Made by a program: the position numbers and the translations under genes | NCBI GenBank assembly: GCA_002841155.1 | Contig: PHEH01000008.1 | Coordinates: 95,074-159,073 of the forward strand | Direction: 5' to 3' | Length of the DNA: 64,000 nucleotides | From: Alphaproteobacteria bacterium HGW-Alphaproteobacteria-18 | GTDB taxonomy: Bacteria; Pseudomonadota; Alphaproteobacteria; Caulobacterales; Hyphomonadaceae | The notes under the pieces: generated by a model | The model's input: only the letters and a program-made list of their open reading frames with translations | Databases searched by the model: none | Told to the model about the DNA's origin: nothing | Shown: one piece after another, positions 17,683 to 25,600 of the stretch | Numbering within the stretch: position 1 is the first letter of the stretch | How the letters are laid out: every line of letters starts with the position of its first letter

Positions 17683-18660
17683 TCAGAGCTTTGCCATATT
17701 CTGGTGGTCGAGAAACCAGCGATACGCGGTCTCAAGACCTTCACGCATGCCGATTTTCGGAGTCCAGCCGAGATCTCTCAGGCGATCTGCCTTCATGAGC
17801 TTGCGCGGCGTGCCATCGGGCTTGGTCAGGTCCTTCTCAAGCTCACCCTCAAAACCAACAATCTGCATGACCAGTGTTGCAAGCGCCTCAATCGTCATGT
17901 CCTCACCCGAGCCGACATTTACATGGCCGTTGCCTGAGTAAACTTTCAGCAGATGAACCAGAGCATCAGCGCAATCATCCGCATGCAGAAACTCCCGCTT
18001 CGGCGTGCCCGTTCCCCAGATGGTCATCGAAGGGGCACCGGCGAGTTTCGCTTCATGCGCCTTGCGGATCAGCGCCGGGATAACGTGTGAAGACTGGAGG
18101 TTGTAGTTGTCGCCCGGACCATAGAGGTTCGTAGGCATCGCCGAGATATAATCGACCCCGTGCTGACGGCGATAAGCCTGACAGAGTTTGATCCCGGCAA
18201 TCTTGGCGATAGCGTACCACTCGTTAGTGGGCTCAAGCGGGCCGGTCAGCAGAGCGTCCTCGTCAATGGGCTGGTCCGCGAACTTTGGGTAGATACAGGA
18301 TGACCCGAGGAAGAGGAGCTTCTCCACATCATTGCGGAACGCCGCCTCAATCAGGTTTGCCTCGATCATCAGATTGTCATAGAGGAAATCCGCCGGGTAC
18401 GTATCATTGGCGAGAATGCCGCCGACTTTGGCGGCTGCGATGATAACAACATCGGGCCGGCGGTCCGCCATCCAGGCGCGCACGGCGGACTGATCAATCA
18501 GGTCAAGTTCTTGCCGCCCGGCGGTCAGGATTTCGCAACCTTCCCGCGCCAGGCGCCGCTCGAGCGCCGAACCAACCATGCCGCGATGGCCAGCAATGAA
18601 AATACGTTTTCTGGAGAGGTCGTAAATCAACTTTTCTGCACCGGTTGTTATCTCAGCCAA
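17683..18660 (-). CDS. fcl: GDP-L-fucose synthase (GDP-4-keto-6-deoxymannose 3,5-epimerase-4-reductase)
   Basis: NADPH-dependent epimerase-reductase completing GDP-L-fucose synthesis after Gmd. Its 325 residues include [17 protein letters not shown] (Rossmann loop GHRGMVG at 24-30), [11 protein letters not shown], the catalytic [10 protein letters not shown] serine and the YAIAKIAG tyrosine/lysine pair, then [13 protein letters not shown]. The frame has no ATG before the Rossmann motif; the available starts are TTG codons at 18660 and ten codons later, neither with a strong ribosome site. This may mean the original 5' end was lost in a rearrangement. A fragment of a second fcl lies at 19743-19799. 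Confidence 0.92.
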   Translation of the reverse strand: MAEITTGAEKLIYDLSRKRIFIAGHRGMVGSALERRLAREGCEILTAGRQELDLIDQSAVRAWMADRRPDVVIIAAAKVGGILANDTYPADFLYDNLMIEANLIEAAFRNDVEKLLFLGSSCIYPKFADQPIDEDALLTGPLEPTNEWYAIAKIAGIKLCQAYRRQHGVDYISAMPTNLYGPGDNYNLQSSHVIPALIRKAHEAKLAGAPSMTIWGTGTPKREFLHADDCADALVHLLKVYSGNGHVNVGSGEDMTIEALATLVMQIVGFEGELEKDLTKPDGTPRKLMKADRLRDLGWTPKIGMREGLETAYRWFLDHQNMAKL

Positions 18661-18974
18661 ACTAATCGAGCCCTATCCCGCGGCGCCGTGGTTCGCAACT
18701 TTTAATCACCGCGTTCTCCACGCTTGCGCAACAGACATAGTTTCCAATAGAGTCAACCTTGTCGCTGGGATTGCACCGGCAGGTCAGATCGCATTGCGCA
18801 CAGGGTGGATAAGTATGGAAACCAGAACAGACGCCATTTCCGGATTGGTTTTTCCTGCTGGTCAGGGCTCTTAATTCAAGGCCACATCTTATCAGATAAT
18901 CTTGGTTGCGCTTTTCTACCGACATTTGGCAGAAATATTCCCCAGAGACTGAGAACGCAGATTTAGGAAATAGA
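18661..18974. other. Divergent intergenic region with a possible Cys-rich coding remnant
   Basis: The 314 bases between fcl and the methyltransferase gene carry no supported intact gene. On the minus strand, 18662-18832 reads as a cysteine-dense tail (eight Cys in 45 residues, including PPCAQCDLTCRCNP and NYVCCAS) that ends one base before the fcl start codon. It has no start signal and its frame runs upstream into the methyltransferase gene, so it is more likely a relic or chance than a gene. No clear promoter pair was identified. Confidence 0.35.
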
Positions 18975-19694
18975 ATGTTCAAGCTCGGCACTGCAGATGA
19001 ATATATTGCGCTCAAGCGCAAATATCCAAAACTTTATGAAAAACATGGATATGAATGGAGCCTCAAAGAGTTTGGATTTCTTTTTGTCTTTGACAAGATC
19101 CGCGAGTTGAACGCGAAAACGGTTCTGGAATTCGGGTGCGGTTACAGCACAAGCTTCTCAGCAGCCCTGAAGGCAGAGGGCGTTGCGTTGACTTTGCTCG
19201 ATGACCCCCTGAGCAACAAGGGGATCACCGGCGATGAGGCCCGATTGAGGAATGCGCAGGAGGCCGCTGCCGCCAACGGGCAAACTTACGTCCGCGGCCT
19301 TCTGGGTGAAGGACGGTTGAGCAGCGGTACCTTTGATCTAATCTCGTCCGTATCCGTCGTCGAACACATAGATGACGCCAGCATGTTGGATTGCGTAAGA
19401 GATGCCATGCGCCTTTTGCGACCCGGCGGTGTCCTCATTAATTCAATAGACATTTACACAAAATCAACTCGCCATATTGTCTGGCACAATACTTGTTTGG
19501 CCGAAGGCTTTCGAGTTGAGCAACCGCATAATCTGACTTGGCATTTCGATGGGCATTACGCGACCTTTCTTGAACGTGCCGACATACGCTATAAGATATA
19601 CAATAGCTCGAGGGCACCTGATGTGATGAACAGTTCTCTAAGATATCACTCGCATTTTGCTACCGTACTTCATTGCGCAATCAAACCGAGTTGA
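18975..19694 (+). CDS. Class I SAM-dependent methyltransferase
   Basis: A 239-residue Rossmann-fold methyltransferase. Motif I is VLEFGCGYSTSFSAAL, which binds SAM; the acidic residue after strand 2 lies in LTLLDDP; the post-II/III region includes FDLISSVSVVEHIDD and LLRPGGVLINSID. The Cys in motif I and the VVEHI segment resemble sugar or lipid methyltransferases of polysaccharide loci. The ATG at 18975 follows TAGGAAAT; an upstream TTG at 18906 is less likely. It is transcribed against its neighbours fcl and the sulfotransferase, which suggests that it was inserted into a gmd-fcl operon. Confidence 0.8.
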   Translation: MFKLGTADEYIALKRKYPKLYEKHGYEWSLKEFGFLFVFDKIRELNAKTVLEFGCGYSTSFSAALKAEGVALTLLDDPLSNKGITGDEARLRNAQEAAAANGQTYVRGLLGEGRLSSGTFDLISSVSVVEHIDDASMLDCVRDAMRLLRPGGVLINSIDIYTKSTRHIVWHNTCLAEGFRVEQPHNLTWHFDGHYATFLERADIRYKIYNSSRAPDVMNSSLRYHSHFATVLHCAIKPS

Positions 19695-19742
19695 TCTCCT
19701 TCGGAGGTGGACGACCGAGCGGCACAGGCCGATTGCTGCAAC

Positions 19743-19799
19743 AGAGCCAACTATACCGCGATGGCCGGCGACGAAGATGCGTTTTGACTGGAGACCATA
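19743..19799 (-). pseudogene. Fragment of a second fcl (GDP-L-fucose synthase N-terminus)
   Basis: Reading the minus strand from 19799 gives YGLQSKRIFVAGHRGIVGS, matching residues 13-31 of the intact fcl product in this window ([19 protein letters not shown]), including the nucleotide-binding loop. Similarity stops abruptly after the serine and no further fcl sequence follows. Nucleotide identity over the fragment is only about three quarters by eye, so it is not a fresh duplication of the neighbouring gene. It sits three bases beyond the end of the sulfotransferase gene, where the next gene of a gmd operon would begin. Confidence 0.75.
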
Positions 19800-19801
19800 C
19801 A

Positions 19802-20602
19802 TTACGCGTTCAAATACTTGTCGGCGATCGCCTGACGCTCAGCTTCGGAATAGAAAATGCGGAAATATTCCGCTTCTAGACAGCCTTCCACGACATGACG
19901 ATGCGATGTGCCGATCGTGCGAAGCAATTCGGCATACTCTGTTGCATAGTGCTTCTCGGCCGATACATTCTTCCTGACTATAGTGATGTTGAAGCCCAGC
20001 AGGTTCTTGATAGCCGCAGCCTTCCGCTCGTCCGGGCATTCTACTTTTATCATAAGAACCCGGCTGCCGTCCTTACCAGCAAAACGGAAATGGTCCTGTG
20101 TCGGATCAACTCTTGCGCTACCCGGATCAAAGCCCGTGATGGGGTAAAGCTCATTCTTCATCCAGTTGTCCGGAATGTTCGTAGGATACCTGGCGAGCAG
20201 CGAGGATATCGCATCCTGAGACCAGTCTGCGCCCTTCGGCAGGTTTTGAAGGACGTTTGACACAAAGTGCGAAACGGGGTCGCGGATCAGAGTGATGTAG
20301 GTAATCTTCCGTCGAAGCTTGAGCGCATTGTAGGCTTGCAGCGAGCGGATTAGGTGAAGGGGCAGCGTTGGGTATATGTCGCTTTCAAGAAATCTGTTCA
20401 GCAGTTCGCGGAGGCGCTCGGGCTGCAGATGGTGAACGTCATAGCAGGGGTGATTGGCATCCAGCAGCGCGCCCGCGACCGAGGAAGACCCCACCTTCCC
20501 CATTGTGTAAACGAACGTCGTCGCAACAAAGCTTTGCGTAAAGAGGTCTTGGAAACTTGGCTCAAGCGGTTTGGGAAGTATTTTGTCGTTCGTATCTGTC
20601 AT
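19802..20602 (-). CDS. Sulfotransferase-like / putative capsular polysaccharide synthesis protein
   Basis: A 266-residue protein with an N-terminal P-loop-like segment FVYTMGKVGSSSVAGAL (about residues 31-47), the place where sulfotransferases bind the PAPS 5'-phosphosulfate. TLIRDPVSHFVSNVLQ (about 110-125) corresponds to the 3'-phosphate-binding motif. It resembles the family annotated as putative capsular polysaccharide synthesis proteins. Sulfation of the surface glycan is an inference, supported by cysD/cysNC in the same window. It follows gmd after 32 bases on the same strand and is probably co-transcribed with it. Confidence 0.75.
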   Translation of the reverse strand: MTDTNDKILPKPLEPSFQDLFTQSFVATTFVYTMGKVGSSSVAGALLDANHPCYDVHHLQPERLRELLNRFLESDIYPTLPLHLIRSLQAYNALKLRRKITYITLIRDPVSHFVSNVLQNLPKGADWSQDAISSLLARYPTNIPDNWMKNELYPITGFDPGSARVDPTQDHFRFAGKDGSRVLMIKVECPDERKAAAIKNLLGFNITIVRKNVSAEKHYATEYAELLRTIGTSHRHVVEGCLEAEYFRIFYSEAERQAIADKYLNA

Positions 20603-20634
20603 CGGACCTGCCTTGAATCATACTAGCTGACGCA

Positions 20635-21708
20635 TCAATAGAAATTGCGATTATTGCGACCTACCTCCCGGCTGACGGTCTTGATATCCTCAACCACCAT
20701 TTCCTTCACCAGTTCCGGGAACGTCGTCGTATGTTTCCAACCAAGCTTCTGATATACCTTGGACGGATCACCGATCAGTAGGTCGACTTCTGTGGGCCGG
20801 AAATAGCGGGGATCTATGCGGACCAGGACGTCGCCTGACCTGGCGTCCCTCCCCACTTCATCAACCCCGGCGCCACTCCATTCGATCGTCCGGCCAATTT
20901 CGGCAAAAGCCCGTTCGACAAACTCCCGTACGGTATGTGTCTCACCTGTCGCGAGCACCCAATCGTCGCCCACATCGTGCTGAACAATCCGCCACATGCC
21001 TTCGACATAATCGCGGGCGTGTCCCCAGTCGCGCTTCGCGTCAAGATTTCCGAGATAAAGCTCTGACTGAAGGCCGAGTTCGATGGCGGCAACAGCCCGG
21101 GTGATCTTGCGTGTAACAAAAGTTTCACCGCGGGTCGGCCCCTCGTGATTAAAGAGGATGCCGTTAGAGGCATGGATGCCATAGGCCTCGCGATAGTTGA
21201 CCGTGATCCAGTAGGCATAAAGTTTGGCCACGGCATAAGGGCTGCGCGGATAGAAAGGTGTCGTCTCGCTTTGAGGCACAGCCTGCACCAGGCCATAAAG
21301 CTCCGACGTGGACGCCTGATAAAAGCGCACACTGTCTTCAAGCTTGAGTATCCGCAGCGCTTCCAACAGACGCAGCGGCCCAACAGCATCCGCATTGGCG
21401 GTATATTCGGGCGTCTCGAAACTGACCTGCACATGGCTCTGGGCAGCGAGATTGTATATTTCGTCTGGCTGCGTCTCCTGCACAAGGCGGATCAGATTGG
21501 TGGAATCCGTCATATCACCGTAATGCAAATGAAAGTGGCCGTTCGCATCATGGGGATCAACATAGATCTCATCCACTCGGCTCGTATTGAAGGACGATGA
21601 CCGCCGCTTCACGCCGTGCACAATGTACCCCTTCTCAAGAAGGAGTCTTGCCAAATAGGCGCCATCCTGACCGGTGACGCCTGTAATTAGGGCAGTTTTA
21701 GTTTTCAT
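20635..21708 (-). CDS. gmd: GDP-mannose 4,6-dehydratase
   Basis: NADP-dependent dehydratase forming GDP-4-keto-6-deoxymannose, the first step to GDP-L-fucose (or GDP-rhamnose/perosamine). From the ATG at 21708 the product is 357 residues, the usual size. It has [19 protein letters not shown] with the TGQDG loop at 12-16, [31 protein letters not shown], the [12 protein letters not shown] Tyr/Lys pair, and [17 protein letters not shown], all diagnostic of Gmd. A TTG at 21759 would extend it by 17 residues without family support. With fcl in the window, GDP-L-fucose is the probable product. Confidence 0.95.
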   Translation of the reverse strand: MKTKTALITGVTGQDGAYLARLLLEKGYIVHGVKRRSSSFNTSRVDEIYVDPHDANGHFHLHYGDMTDSTNLIRLVQETQPDEIYNLAAQSHVQVSFETPEYTANADAVGPLRLLEALRILKLEDSVRFYQASTSELYGLVQAVPQSETTPFYPRSPYAVAKLYAYWITVNYREAYGIHASNGILFNHEGPTRGETFVTRKITRAVAAIELGLQSELYLGNLDAKRDWGHARDYVEGMWRIVQHDVGDDWVLATGETHTVREFVERAFAEIGRTIEWSGAGVDEVGRDARSGDVLVRIDPRYFRPTEVDLLIGDPSKVYQKLGWKHTTTFPELVKEMVVEDIKTVSREVGRNNRNFY

Positions 21709-21914
21709 GCGGGGATTGCATCCAGCTAGGGCATTGAGGTTCGCAGGCTTATGGGGCAATTCTAACTTTCAAGGCAAGCGATGATGTCCATGAGAAGCAG
21801 CGCTCAATCCAAGGCTGTCATTCGAGTGTCATTATTGGAAATCTTCAAGGCGTTGGCCTTTACCCAAATACTGGGAAAGGTTAGTGGATCCTCTGCCAAA
21901 TTGGGACCAGAATT

Positions 21915-22598
21915 ATGTTCGATATTATTAGAAAACAGGAATACTTTGATCTTCTTGGTGGCGGGTTCGCAGATCAAAAAGACCACACACTCAAAGGAAT
22001 TCAGGACGGGTGGATCTGGAAGCACCTCTCTGAAACTAAAGGTAAAAAAATCCTTGAGGTTGGAGGCGGCAATTCGCGCATACTTCCCAAGCTGAAGGAA
22101 AATGAACTTTGGAACGTCGAAAAATTTGAAGGCGTCGGAAATGGGCCTACGGCGCCAAATGATGTTGACGGAGTAACAGTCGTTCCGGCTTTCATGGGCG
22201 AGTTTCACCCCGATATTCCGGAAGTTGACATCCTGTTCTCCATTTCTGTTGTCGAGCACATTCCGTTCAGTCAGTACGCCTCTGCATTTGAGGACATGGC
22301 CCGCTGTCTGAAACCAGGCGGCACCATGTACCATGCCGTGGACCTTCCCCTGGGCAACGAGCCTCTGGATGTTGCCCAGCAGCGCATTCGATTGCTTATG
22401 GAAGCGGTAGACAACAACAAGCTGACCTGGCGCACGCCGCCAGCGATATCTCCCGACCTCACCTTCTCTTGCGATATGGCCGCCAATTCCGACCTTACCA
22501 TGTGGATATGGTCGCGAATCTCAGAGGCGTCCCGGACCTCCGGACCTCATGTTCAAATTGTCACCATACAGATGATCGCGGACAAGCCTGTAGCTTGA
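21915..22598 (+). CDS. SAM-dependent methyltransferase (glycan-locus type)
   Basis: A 227-residue class I methyltransferase. KGKKILEVGGGNSRILPKL is the SAM-binding motif I, and VDILFSISVVEHIPFSQYASAFEDMARCLKPGGTMYHAVD covers motifs II-III. Its layout resembles that of the 239-residue methyltransferase at 18975, including the SVVEHI segment, so the two may be distant paralogues. It starts 206 bases from the divergent gmd gene and ends 21 bases before the giant multidomain gene, with which it is likely to share a transcript. O-methylation of a glycan sugar is the most plausible job. Confidence 0.8.
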   Translation: MFDIIRKQEYFDLLGGGFADQKDHTLKGIQDGWIWKHLSETKGKKILEVGGGNSRILPKLKENELWNVEKFEGVGNGPTAPNDVDGVTVVPAFMGEFHPDIPEVDILFSISVVEHIPFSQYASAFEDMARCLKPGGTMYHAVDLPLGNEPLDVAQQRIRLLMEAVDNNKLTWRTPPAISPDLTFSCDMAANSDLTMWIWSRISEASRTSGPHVQIVTIQMIADKPVA

Positions 22599-22619
22599 TC
22601 GCAAGAGCGGTAATTCCTC

Positions 22620-25600
22620 ATGAAAATATCCGTGATCACTCCGTCCTTCAATCAGGCGCAGTTCCTTCCCGCCAACCTGTCGTCCGTGCGAAGCCAGACA
22701 TATCGGGACGTTGAGCAGATTATCGTCGACCCAGGCTCCAAGGACGATAGCCGTGATATTGCCGCAGCCGCAGAGCACGCCTTACTCATAGCAGAGCCTG
22801 ACCGCGGCCAGTCCGATGGCATCACAAAAGGGTTCTCGAGGTCCTCAGGCGACATTCTGACCTGGCTCAACTCTGACGATTTCTATCCATCCGAGCGGGT
22901 TCTCGAAATTGTCGCGCGGGAATTTGAACAGAACCCGGACATTGATGTTGTCTACGGGAACGTCAACTTCGTTGATGAGCAGGGCGCTTTTCTACGAAAA
23001 GGCTACATCAACCAGAAGCCTGAAACTTTGCTTGAAAGCTTTCAGTACCAGGTCGGCATTGTCCAGCCCGGCCTCTTCATGCGGCGGTCGGTTTTCGAGG
23101 CCGTCGGAGGCCCCTCAGAGCAGTACGAGTACTGCATGGACTATGAATACTGGGTCCGCATCAGTACGGGTGGCTTCAAGTGGAAACATGTTGACGAAAT
23201 TCTCGCCCATCACCGCTGGTGGGGGGGGATGAAGACCAGCAAAGGGCGCGATGCGAGCCTGGTCGAGCATATGCGGGTCTGCAATGATTACTTTGGCTAC
23301 ATTCACTGGAAGTGGCTTGATCGTTACGCGGAGTATCTAACGTCAAACAAGGACGGCGTGGTCAATCACAGCTCGACGACCGACCCCGAAGTGAAGGCCC
23401 GAAACCTCAAATCTGTGATTGCCCGCTTTGTGTCGCAGGACATGATGAGCCAGATTGAAGCGAGCAAGAATGAACAACAGCGCGATACGCTGGAATTCAT
23501 CCGCACACATGCGCCCGATATGCCACGCTACTACTTTCCAGCTGAAGAAATCGCATCCCTGTCCGAAACCCACCCTGCCCCCGACGCGACGAAACGGACA
23601 GCCTGGCACATTTTCGATGGAATTGATGCGGGTCAGCGAAGATACAAAACCTATAATGTCCCCGGAAACTTTCACCGCGCATTTGATGCTCAGTGGTATG
23701 ATGAAACCCTGAAGGCCGGCGCCGCGAAGCTGCAAAAGCTCGCACAACATAAAAAGTCGAATATATGCGTCGTCGTTGCGAACGGGCCGAGCCTGAACAA
23801 GACAGACCTGTCGCTGCTGACTGATGTCGATGTCATCATTTCGAATTTCGCGACCTTGAACGAAACCCTGCTGAAATCAGCGACAATGGTGACGGTCACG
23901 AACACGCTGGTCGCCGAACAAGGCGGCGTTGCGTTCAACAATATCCAGACACCAAAGATCCTGCCTGTCTGGCTCTCACACCGGCTGAACCACACCGAAG
24001 AAACAAGCTTTGTCAGCGCCACCGTTTGTCCTGATTTCTGCACATCGCTTGAGGGGGAGTTTTCATGGCGCTCCACGGTCAGCTATTTCAACATGCAGCT
24101 TGCTTTTGCGCTGGGCTTCGAAAAGGTCCTCCTTGTCGGATTCGATCACTTCTACACGCAACCCGAGAACGTCAAAGAAGGCGACAGGATCGAACAGAAG
24201 GACGACGACGAGAACCACTTCGACCCCCGATACTTCAAGAACAAGGTCTGGCAGGCTGCAGACACAGGCAACATGGAGGCGATGTACAAATTGGCTAAAT
24301 CCGCCTTTGAAAGAGCCGGGCGAGAAATCGTCAATTGCACCGTAGGCGGACATCTGGAGGTATTCAGAAGAGGGGATCTGACTCAAGAACTTTCAAATCG
24401 GACACGCGCCAAGGCGCCTCCAAAAAAAGCAGCCGCCTCTGAACGGCATCCCCGGACCTTGGTCTTCGACATGACTGTCCGGGGAAATGGCACCGCGACC
24501 GGCGAACTCAAAGAGAACATTTTTGGGAACTGGCCCCAGGAAAATTATCTGCAGGTATTCTTGCAGGATCGGGAAACACTGGGCATCTGCGCTAACGGAA
24601 TAAAATCTATTCTTCCTAAGGATCATGCTGGGCAGATTAAGGACGTCATAAGCTCGTTCAATCCCGAAGTTATTCTTTACCGGCCAGTTCCAGACACTGA
24701 GTTGTTACATACTACGGCTATGAGCGCGATCCGTGCCCGGCCTCATACACCGCTTGTCACATGGATTATGGACGATTGGCCAACAAGGCTTGAACGCGAT
24801 GATCGTCCGCAGTTCACAAGACTCGACCCCGACTGGAAGTGGCTTCTCCAAACTTCAGCGCTGCGTCTATCCATAGGAAAAAAAATGTCCTCCGTTCTGG
24901 AGGGCCGGTACGGCCTGAAGTTTGAGCCGTTCGCCAACGGAGTAGACCCCGCTCAATGGGACAACGACGCGGAGATTGAAAAAGCGCGTCCATTTGTGAT
25001 CCGGTATGCTGGCGCGCTTGCTGATAACATGACGGCTGACAGCGTTCTTCGAGTTGCCAAAGCAGTGGAAGAACTTGCTGCTGATGGCGTTCCAGTGCGC
25101 ATGGAAATCCGTACACGTCCTCTCTGGAAAGACCAACAGGCCCACCTCTACGCGCAACTTAAGCACACTGAATTCTGCACAGAATTGCTGTCTTCTGAAG
25201 ATTACAGAAAATGGATTTCGGGTGCCGGCGGGGTGCTGCTGGCTTACAATTTTGATGCGGACAGTTTGGCTTACACACGCTTATCGATGGCAAACAAGTT
25301 GCCGGAGTGCCTGGCTAGCGGAGCCCCCCTGATTGCGCATGGGCCATCGGACGCTGCGACGATATCCTACCTTCAGGAAAATGAGTGCGCGCTGGTCGTT
25401 GATGAGCCTGACGTCAACAAGCTGAAGGCGGGCATTCGTGGTCTGATTTGCGATACCTCGTCAGCAAAGCGGCTGGCGGACAAGGCAAGAGTGATCGCTT
25501 TCTCGAAACATAACTTGGGCGACATACGGAACAGATTCAGGGATGCGATTGTGAACGCAAGCCGGTACGAAGTGCTGGGTCCCCAACCGGGACTTGAGCG

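Noticed and set aside
21781-22095. Plus-strand ORF of 104 codons before the methyltransferase
   Set aside because: It overlaps the methyltransferase gene in another frame and has no family resemblance.
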